Shown here piece by piece: positions 15,864-22,154 of a DNA stretch of 26,105 nucleotides. The position numbers and the translations under genes are program-made. Source of the DNA: Deferribacteres bacterium (lineage in GTDB: Bacteria > Thermosulfidibacterota > Thermosulfidibacteria > Thermosulfidibacterales > Thermosulfidibacteraceae); contig JAADEW010000091.1 of assembly GCA_013153205.1 (NCBI GenBank), forward strand, positions 1-26,105, read 5' to 3'. Under the pieces are notes generated by a model. That model did not search any database. It was given only the letters and a program-made list of their open reading frames with translations, and had not been told where the DNA came from. Within the stretch, counting starts at the first letter, position 1. Each line of letters starts with the position of its first letter.

Positions 15864-15878
15864 CCTTAACTATGTCAA
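15851..15878 (-). promoter_or_regulatory. Promoter of rng
   Basis: On the minus strand a consensus TTGACA (15878-15873) is followed after 16 bases by TATAGT (15856-15851). The predicted start is near 15844, so the leader before the rng ATG at 15835 would be about 9 bases. The -35 box overlaps the first codons of merR, and the -10 shares a palindrome with the opposing promoter. Confidence 0.65.
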
Positions 15879-16213
15879 ATGAAAAAACCGCCATGAAATA
15901 CCGGAGAATAGGAGAAGTCTCCAAAATAACCGGCGTTCCACCGCCCATACTCAGAAACTGGGAGAAAGAATTTCCCATGCTGAAACCCGTTAAAAAAGGG
16001 GGATACCGCTATTACAGCGAAAAGGACATAGAGCTGATTCTGAAGATAAAAGACCTTCTGATGAACAAGGGCTTCACCCCGGAAGGTGCCAGAAAGAGGC
16101 TTGAAGAAAAGATGCCGAAAGAGGTTCTGGGTTTCTTAAAGATACTGGACGGCATAAAAAGGGAGCTTGAGGAGATAAGGGAGATTTTAGATGAGGATAT
16201 TGAAGGCAGTTAA
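15872..16213 (+). CDS. MerR-family transcriptional regulator
   Basis: A 113-residue protein with an N-terminal MerR-type winged helix-turn-helix: RRIGEVSKITGVPPPILRNW (residues 11-30), GGYRYYSEKDIELILKI, then LLMNKGFTPEGARKRLEEK. A short C-terminal helix (KILDGIKRELEEIREILDE) should form the usual antiparallel coiled-coil dimer. There is no effector domain and no cysteine cluster, so the signal is unknown. Starts are possible at ATG 15872 and ATG 15893 (codon 8, immediately before the conserved region); neither has a ribosome-binding site, and 15872 fits a leaderless transcript. The end overlaps the ABC ATPase gene by 23 bases, so the two are coupled. The gene is divergent from rng, which it might also regulate. 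Confidence 0.85.
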   Translation: MSNEKTAMKYRRIGEVSKITGVPPPILRNWEKEFPMLKPVKKGGYRYYSEKDIELILKIKDLLMNKGFTPEGARKRLEEKMPKEVLGFLKILDGIKRELEEIREILDEDIEGS

Positions 16214-16880
16214 CGTCATCAAAAGCTACAAAAGGGACAACCAGCTTATAGAGGTCCTGAAGGGCATAGACATGGAGATACACGAAAGGGACTTCGTCAG
16301 TATCATGGGACCCTCCGGTGTGGGGAAGAGCACCCTTTTACACATACTCGGTCTGCTTGACGTCCCATCAGAGGGAGAGCTCATCTTCAGAGACCGGCAG
16401 GCTCCCACGGATGAGGAAGAGCGGGCAAAGCTGAGAAACGAACACATCGGCTTCGTCTTCCAGCAGCACTACCTGCTACCGGAATTCACAGCCCTTGAAA
16501 ACACCGCTATTCCCTGCCTGATAGGCAACATGCCGGAAGAGAAAGCATACGAAAGGGCAAAGGCATGTCTTGAGATGGTGGGGCTTTCCCACAGAATCCA
16601 CCACAGACCCGGAGAGCTTTCAGGAGGGGAACAGCAGAGGGTCGCCCTTGCCAGAGCCATTGTGAAAGACCCAGACATACTCATTGCGGACGAACCCACA
16701 GGAAACCTTGACAAAGAAACGGGGCTAAAGATAGCGGCTCTTTTAAAGGAGCTGAACGAAGAAAGAGGTCTTGCCGTTGTTATCGCAACCCACGACGAGG
16801 AGATTGCAAACCTCGCCAACAAGCGCTACCGCATGAGGGACGGGAAGCTTTATCCCGCAACTAACCCCTTATCATCTTGA
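16191..16880 (+). CDS. LolD/MacB-type ABC transporter ATP-binding protein
   Basis: A 229-residue ABC ATPase. It has Walker A GPSGVGKST (40-48), a Q-loop in FVFQQHYLLPEFTALEN, the signature LSGGEQQRVALARA, Walker B ILIADEPTGNLD and a switch His in VIATHDEE. The LLPEFTALEN and EPTGNLD features are those of the LolD/MacB/FtsE subgroup, which powers lipoprotein release, export or similar envelope work without moving substrate through the membrane. No permease (LolC/E-like) lies on either side, so its partner must be elsewhere. GGGAG lies about 10 bases before the ATG. The stop overlaps the thiC stop on the opposite strand by 20 bases, with no terminator visible. Confidence 0.87.
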   Translation: MRILKAVNVIKSYKRDNQLIEVLKGIDMEIHERDFVSIMGPSGVGKSTLLHILGLLDVPSEGELIFRDRQAPTDEEERAKLRNEHIGFVFQQHYLLPEFTALENTAIPCLIGNMPEEKAYERAKACLEMVGLSHRIHHRPGELSGGEQQRVALARAIVKDPDILIADEPTGNLDKETGLKIAALLKELNEERGLAVVIATHDEEIANLANKRYRMRDGKLYPATNPLSS

Positions 16881-18132
16881 TGGCACAGTATTCGCCGCAC
16901 ATGGTGCACACATCCTCCTCCTTCGGAGGACGGGTGCCCCTCATCCTGCGGGCTTTCACCGGGTCAAGGGCAAGCTCTATCTGCTTATCCCAGTCGAGCT
17001 CCCACCTTGCCTTTGACATCTCAAGGTCCCACTCCCAGGCACCTTTAACGCCTTTGGCTATGTCGGCAGCGTGGGCGGCAATCTTCGCCGCCACAACCCC
17101 CTCGCGCACATCCTCAACGGTGGGAAGCCTGAGATGTTCGGAAGGAGTCACATAACACAGGAAATCCGCCCCGTGCCATGCGGCGATAGCACCGCCTATA
17201 GCTGAAACGATGTGGTCATAACCGGGCGCCACATCGGTGACCACAGGACCGAGAACGTAAAAGGGGGCACCGTGGCACAGCCTCTTCTGAAGAACCATGT
17301 TGGCTTCTATCTGCTGTAGAGGAACATGCCCGGGACCCTCAACCATAACCTGAACGCCTTTCTCCCAGGCTCTCTGAACAAGCTCCCCTATTATTATAAG
17401 CTCCTGTATCTGCCCTCTATCGGTGGCATCGGCTATACATCCCGGTCTAAACCCGTCACCCAGAGAGAGCACCAAATCGTATTCTTTAGCCATGTCCAAA
17501 AGCTCGTCGTAATATTCGTAAAGGGGATTTTCCTTTTTATTGTGCTTCATCCACGCAATAAGAAAAGCTCCCCCTCTGCTGACCACACCCAGTATCCTGC
17601 CTTCCCTCTCCATTCTCTCCACAGTCTCAAGGGTTACCGCACAGTGAACCGTAACAAAGTCCACCCCGTCTTCCGCATGCTTTCTGATGGTGTCAAAAAT
17701 CTCTTCCTTGCTCATCTCAACTACAGGCTGGCCCTTTCTGCGGGACTCTATAGCCGCCTGATATATGGGGACCGTGCCCACCATCACGGAAGATTCCTTG
17801 AGAACAAGCCTCCTCATCTTATCAAGGTCTCCACCTGTGGAAAGGTCCATCACAGCCTCTGCCCCGGCTTCTATAGCAACTTTAAGCTTTTCAAGCTCTT
17901 CCTCGTAATTTACACAATCGGAAGAAGTGCCTATGTTGGCGTTCACCTTCGTTCTCAAGCCTTTTCCTATACCGTAAGGCTTGATGTGCCTGTGATTCTT
18001 GTTTTTCGGAATGATTATCTCACCCTTCGCTATACCGTCCCTCACCTCTTCAGGGGTTAACCCCTCGTCTTTCGCCACAAGCTTCATCTCTTCGGTTATA
18101 ATACCGGCTCTCGCCGCTTCAAGCTGTGTCAT
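16861..18132 (-). CDS. thiC: Phosphomethylpyrimidine synthase ThiC (short form)
   Basis: A 423-residue radical-SAM enzyme that converts 5-aminoimidazole ribotide to hydroxymethylpyrimidine phosphate, the pyrimidine half of thiamine. It has the typical ThiC landmarks: KVNANIGTSSDCVNYEEELEK in the N-terminal third, MDLSTGGDL, VEGPGHVPLQQIEANM, LGPVVTDVAPGYDHI and the C-terminal [4Fe-4S] motif CTMCGEYCAIKM (Cys409, Cys412, Cys416). The length and early C-terminus match the short archaeal/thermophile form rather than the longer E. coli form. It starts directly after the ThiE-like stop (TAG then ATG), as the last gene of the yggS-thi4-thiE-thiC run. Its 3' end overlaps the ABC gene. Confidence 0.96.
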   Translation of the reverse strand: MTQLEAARAGIITEEMKLVAKDEGLTPEEVRDGIAKGEIIIPKNKNHRHIKPYGIGKGLRTKVNANIGTSSDCVNYEEELEKLKVAIEAGAEAVMDLSTGGDLDKMRRLVLKESSVMVGTVPIYQAAIESRRKGQPVVEMSKEEIFDTIRKHAEDGVDFVTVHCAVTLETVERMEREGRILGVVSRGGAFLIAWMKHNKKENPLYEYYDELLDMAKEYDLVLSLGDGFRPGCIADATDRGQIQELIIIGELVQRAWEKGVQVMVEGPGHVPLQQIEANMVLQKRLCHGAPFYVLGPVVTDVAPGYDHIVSAIGGAIAAWHGADFLCYVTPSEHLRLPTVEDVREGVVAAKIAAHAADIAKGVKGAWEWDLEMSKARWELDWDKQIELALDPVKARRMRGTRPPKEEDVCTMCGEYCAIKMIRG

Positions 18133-18747
18133 CTATTCTTCCTCCAGTTTGCTTTTAAGAAAGTGGGCAAACTCCTTCACATTGGGCTCTCTGAAAAAGG
18201 CTGACATAACAGCCACTCCGGGAATATCAAGACCTTTAAGCTTTTCAATGTTCACCCTGTCCACCCCTCCCAGGGGATAAACCTTTGTATGAGTTTCAAT
18301 AATAGCTTTTTTCAAATATTCAACCCCAAGGGGCTTTGTCCTCGGCTTGCTTCTCGTGGGAAATATGGGGGAAAGAAAGACATAATCCACATCAGACTCA
18401 ACCGACTTTATCTCATCAATACTGTGAGCCGAATAACCTATAAGTCCCTTCCATATCTTTTTCACATCAGCAGGATAAAGGCTGTCAGCGGAAAGATGCA
18501 CCCCGTCGGCACCAACCAGAAGAGCAAGGTCAACCCTGTCCTTGATGATGAGCTTCGCCCCAAACTCCTCTGTGAGCTCTCGGAACCTTTTAGCTATGTG
18601 GTAAAGCATCCTGGGTTTTAAGTCCGGCTCCCTCAACAGAACGCAATCAACTCCCCCCTCAAGAGCCTCTCTCACCACCTCAATGAGGGGACGGTCTTTA
18701 ACGAGGGCTCTGTTGGTGATAAAGCAAATTTTGAAAGGAGCCTTCAT
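18133..18747 (-). CDS. thiE: Thiamine-phosphate synthase family protein (ThiE, possibly TenI-like)
   Basis: A 204-residue TIM-barrel of the TMP-synthase/TenI family. Landmarks are VLLREPDL near 36-43, LIIKDRVDLALLVGADGVHLSA, GYSAHS, YVFLSPIFPTRSKP, PLGGVD and GVAVMSAFF. ThiE joins HMP diphosphate to thiazole phosphate to give thiamine phosphate; TenI is a thiazole tautomerase. The lysine expected in the QLREK-type motif of ThiE is proline here, which leaves the choice less certain. The presence of THI4, whose product is already aromatic, and the lack of another condensing enzyme nearby favour ThiE. The ATG overlaps the thi4 stop by 4 bases, and thiC follows without a gap. Confidence 0.8.
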   Translation of the reverse strand: MKAPFKICFITNRALVKDRPLIEVVREALEGGVDCVLLREPDLKPRMLYHIAKRFRELTEEFGAKLIIKDRVDLALLVGADGVHLSADSLYPADVKKIWKGLIGYSAHSIDEIKSVESDVDYVFLSPIFPTRSKPRTKPLGVEYLKKAIIETHTKVYPLGGVDRVNIEKLKGLDIPGVAVMSAFFREPNVKEFAHFLKSKLEEE

Positions 18748-19529
18748 CTGCCCAGCTTCTCCAGTATCAGGCGGGCGGCCTTCTTCCCGGAGAGAAGCAT
18801 CCCACCGAAAACGGGACCCATTCTGTGCTCACCGTAGCAGGCAACTGCCGCCATACCAACAACGATAAGGCCGGGATAAACCTCGCCGGTCTTCTCCTCG
18901 GTTGCCTTCTCACCCAAATCAGCCCACATGGGCCTTTCTCCGGGGACATCACCAGTAGGGGTAAAAAGCCTTTTCTTCAGCTTTCTGGACACCACCTTGG
19001 CTATCTCAGCATCATGTCCCGTGCCGTCAACCACAAACTCCGCCTCAACGGTGATTGGGTCCACATGAAGACCGGAAAGCTCAACGGGAGTCCACGAAAG
19101 CACAAGTCCCGCCACCCTTTCGTCCTCCCCTTTGACCTTCACATCCACAGCACTCCAGAGGTTAAAGACCCTGGCTCCGCTTTCAATGGCTTTAAGCCCC
19201 AGAGCACAGGCAAACTCCACCGCATCGAGAAGGTAATACCCCTTTTCCCGGTAAGGCCTGTATCTTATCCCAAGCTCGTCAAGAACGCCTCTTGCCTCCT
19301 CCTGAACCACTATCTCGTTGAACATGGCTCCACCGCCCCAGATACCGCCGCCTATGGAGGCTTTTCTCTCAAATATTCCAACCTTAACCCCTTCTCTGGC
19401 AAGGTAGTAAGCACAGGTGAGACCAGCAGGACCCGCCCCCACAATGGCGACGTCCATCTGTATGAAATCCATCAGTTTTTCAAAATAGCTCTCAATTATG
19501 GCTTTTGTTATTATCTTTTCGTCAATCAT
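18744..19529 (-). CDS. thi4: THI4-type thiazole synthase, His-variant (sulfide-dependent)
   Basis: A 261-residue FAD/NAD-binding protein of the THI4 family. It has the dinucleotide motif VGAGPAG (residues 30-36), FERKASIGGGIWGGGAMFN, VDGTGHDAE near 168-175 and the C-terminal MGPVFGGMLLSGKKAA. THI4 makes the ADP-thiazole precursor from NAD and glycine. In yeast the sulfur comes from a cysteine destroyed in the reaction; here that position is His155 in the segment GLHVDP, the pattern of archaeal and anaerobic bacterial enzymes that use free sulfide catalytically. GGAGG lies 5-6 bases before the ATG, 12 bases after yggS. It replaces the ThiG/ThiH/ThiS route, none of which is seen here. Confidence 0.93.
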   Translation of the reverse strand: MIDEKIITKAIIESYFEKLMDFIQMDVAIVGAGPAGLTCAYYLAREGVKVGIFERKASIGGGIWGGGAMFNEIVVQEEARGVLDELGIRYRPYREKGYYLLDAVEFACALGLKAIESGARVFNLWSAVDVKVKGEDERVAGLVLSWTPVELSGLHVDPITVEAEFVVDGTGHDAEIAKVVSRKLKKRLFTPTGDVPGERPMWADLGEKATEEKTGEVYPGLIVVGMAAVACYGEHRMGPVFGGMLLSGKKAARLILEKLGR

Positions 19530-19541
19530 CTTTTCCTCCCT

Positions 19542-20228
19542 TCAATCTCTCTCGCCAAAAATGGCGGTGCCGATTCTTACCATGGTAGCACCCTCTTCAA
19601 TAGCCACTTCAAAGTCGTTGGTCATACCCATGGAAAGCTCTTTAAACGCCCCGGTCTGAAGGCTTTCGTTAAGCTCATCCCTCAGCTCCCTCAGTCTCCT
19701 GAAAACCCACCTCACCTCTTCCGCATCCTCAACATAAGGGGCTATGGTCATAAGGCCCACAGGCTCAAGAGAAGGGCTTTCAAGCACACTGCGGGCCAAT
19801 TCTTCCAGATTGTCCGGGGCAACCCCGTGTTTGCTCTCTTCCCCGGCCACATTGACCTCAAGCAGAACCGGAAGCCTTCTCCCCTCCCTTGAAAGGCGCT
19901 TCTCCAGCTCGTTTACAAGCTCCAGTCTGTCAACCGAGTGTATCACATCAAATATCTTTACGGCGTATTTTACCTTGTTCCTCTGAAGATAGCCTATCAT
20001 GTGCCACCTGACCTTACCGCCTATCACCTCATACTTGTCTCTGGCTTCCTGCACACGATTCTCTCCTATATCCGTAACCCCGCACCGAATAGCCTCCTCT
20101 ATAACCTCAGGGGGAACTGTCTTGGTAACGGCAACAAGCCTGACGGAAGAGGGGTCCCTTCCCACCCGCTCACAGGCGGCTTCTATCCTTTTTCTGACGC
20201 TCTCAAGGTTTTTCGCCACATCAACCAT
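19542..20228 (-). CDS. yggS: YggS/PLPBP-family pyridoxal-phosphate homeostasis protein
   Basis: A 228-residue single-domain PLP protein of the YggS/PROSC family, with the fold of alanine racemase domain 1. The PLP lysine is Lys36 in LVAVTKTVPP. Other family landmarks are GENRVQEA, WHMIGYLQRNK, HSVDR, EVNVAGEESKHG and LSMGMTNDFEVAIEEGATMVRIG (the phosphate-binding end). It buffers free pyridoxal phosphate and affects amino-acid pools; no catalytic reaction is established. It begins the thiamine-gene run, 12 bases before thi4, with AAGGGG about 8 bases upstream of the ATG. No metabolic link to thiamine is proven; the connection is positional. Confidence 0.94.
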   Translation of the reverse strand: MVDVAKNLESVRKRIEAACERVGRDPSSVRLVAVTKTVPPEVIEEAIRCGVTDIGENRVQEARDKYEVIGGKVRWHMIGYLQRNKVKYAVKIFDVIHSVDRLELVNELEKRLSREGRRLPVLLEVNVAGEESKHGVAPDNLEELARSVLESPSLEPVGLMTIAPYVEDAEEVRWVFRRLRELRDELNESLQTGAFKELSMGMTNDFEVAIEEGATMVRIGTAIFGERD

Positions 20229-20238
20229 GCTCAGCCCC

Positions 20239-20266
20239 TTGCAAATTTCAGCAAGATATATATTAC
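20239..20266 (+). promoter_or_regulatory. Candidate promoter of the DUF2905 gene
   Basis: TTGCAA (20239-20244) lies 16 bases from TATTAC (20261-20266), a moderate match. The 56-base divergent spacer to yggS is AT-rich in this stretch. A ribosome-binding site (AAGGGAAAGG) sits just before the ATG at 20285. Confidence 0.35.
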
Positions 20267-20284
20267 AATTTCAAGGGAAAGGCT

Positions 20285-20509
20285 ATGGGAGATTTGAATT
20301 TTATATCAAAGCTTTTGATTGGGCTTGGAATTTTTCTGGTGGTAATCGGTGTTCTGATTCCGCTGATATCCAAGATTCCTTTCATCGGAAGACTTCCCGG
20401 GGACATATACATTAAGAAGGACAACTTTGTCTTCTACTTTCCCTTAGCCACCTGTATCATTATCAGTATCGTTCTCACCCTTATACTCAACCTCTTCTTT
20501 AGAAGGTAA
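20285..20509 (+). CDS. DUF2905 small membrane protein
   Basis: A 74-residue protein that I recognise as the DUF2905 family: two hydrophobic helices (about residues 7-29 and 48-70) flank a conserved basic loop with IGRLPGDIYIKKDN and FYFPLATCI. The family is widespread in bacteria and has no established function. The length is normal for the family, the start is supported by AAGGGAAAGG, and a promoter-like element lies upstream. The last 66 bases, encoding the second helix, are antisense to the 3' end of the secreted TPR-like gene. It stands alone, divergent from yggS. Confidence 0.85.
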   Translation: MGDLNFISKLLIGLGIFLVVIGVLIPLISKIPFIGRLPGDIYIKKDNFVFYFPLATCIIISIVLTLILNLFFRR

Positions 20510-21049
20510 GCCTTCAGGCGGAAGCTTCACATCCAGAATGTCCCTGCATCTCGTTTCAACAAAGGCTTTCTCCTCACCCGGAATTAAGGAGGCATCCTTC
20601 TTAACATACCACAGGTTGTAATTAACGACGCACAAATCGTAGATGGGGGCTTTCGCCTTAGCCATCTTCTCCCTTGCAAGCTCAAGGGTGACTGAAGCCC
20701 CTATGGGATTTTCAAATACATAAGCCCTTATGGCAGCCTCCTCTACTGCCGCCGAGGCGGTATATTTGTGAAATCCGAAATCCCTCCAGCTTTTACCGAG
20801 AAATCTCACGGCTTTATCGTATTCCCCGAGATACTCGTAGCACAGACCCATGAGATAGTAGGGATAAGGAATGGTGTAATTTTTCTGTCTTCTCAAAACC
20901 TTCAGGGCAAGCTCAGCCTTACCCGACCAGTAAAGGCCATAAGCCTCCCTGAAGATACGCCTTTCCTTTGCAGTGGGCTGGGCAGCCAGAGCCCAGCCCG
21001 CACAGCTAAAGAGCAGAAAGCCTACGAGCAGCTTCTTCAATTCTCTCAT
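20444..21049 (-). CDS. Secreted TPR-like protein of unknown function
   Basis: A 201-residue protein with an N-terminal signal peptide: basic MRELKK, hydrophobic LLVGFLLFSCAGWALA, and predicted cleavage near AlaLeuAla-Ala (22/23). The mature part is helical and contains a TPR-like unit (YPYYLMGLCYEYLGEYDKAV, about 62-81) and a shorter related segment before it (YGLYWSGKAELALKVL). It ends in a polar, acidic tail. A periplasmic scaffold role is plausible; the function is unknown. The ATG at 21049 lies 44 bases inside the end of dapL and lacks a clear ribosome-binding site; a TTG at 21037 is a possible alternative. The last 66 bases overlap the DUF2905 gene on the other strand. Confidence 0.72.
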   Translation of the reverse strand: MRELKKLLVGFLLFSCAGWALAAQPTAKERRIFREAYGLYWSGKAELALKVLRRQKNYTIPYPYYLMGLCYEYLGEYDKAVRFLGKSWRDFGFHKYTASAAVEEAAIRAYVFENPIGASVTLELAREKMAKAKAPIYDLCVVNYNLWYVKKDASLIPGEEKAFVETRCRDILDVKLPPEGLPSKEEVEYKGENDTDNDTGG

Positions 21050-22154
21050 CAGGCATACAGAGGGCAGCCCTTACATACCCCTCTCCATACTCTCCAAAAC
21101 CAACTCCGGGGGTAAGAAGGACCCCGGCTTCATCAAGGGCTTTCTCCGCAAACTCCATGGAAGAAATTCCGTCGGGCGTTTTGAACCACACATAGAAAGT
21201 GGCTTTGGGCTTTTCAACGCTAAACCCTGCCTTTTCAAGACCTTCCACAAAGATATCCACGCGCCTCCTGTAAATCTCCCGGATTCTGTCCAGTTCCGGT
21301 TCGTTATCCAGCGCATAAATAGCCGCCTCCTGAATGGCCTGAAACACACCCGAGTCAATGTTGGTTTTGACCTTTAAAAGAGCGGCGAGTATTTCGGCAT
21401 TACCGGAAGCCATACCTATACGCCAGCCCGTCATATTGAAGGTCTTTGAGAGGGAGTGAAACTCAATGGCTACATCCTTCGCCCCATCCACCTCAAGTAT
21501 GGAAGAAGGCGGCTCTTCAAAGTAGATTTCGCTGTATGCGGCATCGTGGGCAACCACAAAACCATACTCTTTTGCCGCTTCAATCACCGTCCTGAACTTA
21601 TCTTTCGTGGCAAAGGCGGAGGTAGGGTTATTGGGATAATTGAGGAACATTATCTTGGTTTTTCTCAAAATATCCTCGGGAACATCCGCCAAATCCGGGA
21701 AGAATCCGTTCTCCTCCTTCAAAGGAACATGGTAAGGAGTGCCTCCCGCAAGAACCGTAGCCGAATGATACACAGGATAACCCGGGTCAGGCACGAGAAC
21801 CACATCCCCCTCTTCAACAAAGGCAAAGGGAAGATGCGCTATCCCCTCTTTTGAACCTATAAGGGCAACCACCTCACCTTCCGGATTAAGCTCAACGCCA
21901 AATCTCTTTTTATACCACCTTGCAACAGCCTCTCTGAAGGCGAGCATGCCGTTGTATGTGGGATACTTGTGGTGCTCCGGCTTCTCCACAGCCCTTTTCA
22001 TAGCCTCAACTATAGCGGAAGGGGTGGGAAGGTCAGGGTCTCCCACCCCCATGTCTATCACATCCACCCCTTCAGCAACCTTTTTCGCTTTAGCTTCGTC
22101 AAGCTTTGCGAAAAGATACTGGGGAAGCTTTCTAAGCCGTGTTGCCCACTCCAT
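21006..22154 (-). CDS. dapL: LL-diaminopimelate aminotransferase-type PLP aminotransferase
   Basis: About 382 residues, a fold-type I class I/II aminotransferase. The N-terminus (RLRKLPQYLFAKLDEAK) is characteristic of bacterial LL-diaminopimelate aminotransferases. Other landmarks are DMGVGDPDLPTP, GSKEGIAHLPFAF, NYPNNPTSAFA, HDAAYSEIYFE and the PLP-lysine motif SLSKTFNMTGWRIG (Lys237). It converts tetrahydrodipicolinate to LL-diaminopimelate in one step for lysine and peptidoglycan. I chose ATG 22154, which overlaps the nfnB stop as TAATG and has GGAG 7 bases upstream; a GTG at 22160 would add two residues. Other aminotransferases of this group (aspartate or alanine type) cannot be fully excluded. 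Confidence 0.85.
   Translation of the reverse strand: MEWATRLRKLPQYLFAKLDEAKAKKVAEGVDVIDMGVGDPDLPTPSAIVEAMKRAVEKPEHHKYPTYNGMLAFREAVARWYKKRFGVELNPEGEVVALIGSKEGIAHLPFAFVEEGDVVLVPDPGYPVYHSATVLAGGTPYHVPLKEENGFFPDLADVPEDILRKTKIMFLNYPNNPTSAFATKDKFRTVIEAAKEYGFVVAHDAAYSEIYFEEPPSSILEVDGAKDVAIEFHSLSKTFNMTGWRIGMASGNAEILAALLKVKTNIDSGVFQAIQEAAIYALDNEPELDRIREIYRRRVDIFVEGLEKAGFSVEKPKATFYVWFKTPDGISSMEFAEKALDEAGVLLTPGVGFGEYGEGYVRAALCMPDERIEEAARRLSAL

Noticed and set aside
20229..20284. Possible TPP riboswitch before the yggS-thi4-thiE-thiC run, because GGGGCTGAG precedes the yggS ATG
   Set aside because: Only this fragment resembles the motif. The second conserved block (ACCTGATCTGGATAATGCCAGCG-like) is missing and the 56-base spacer is too short for the full fold.
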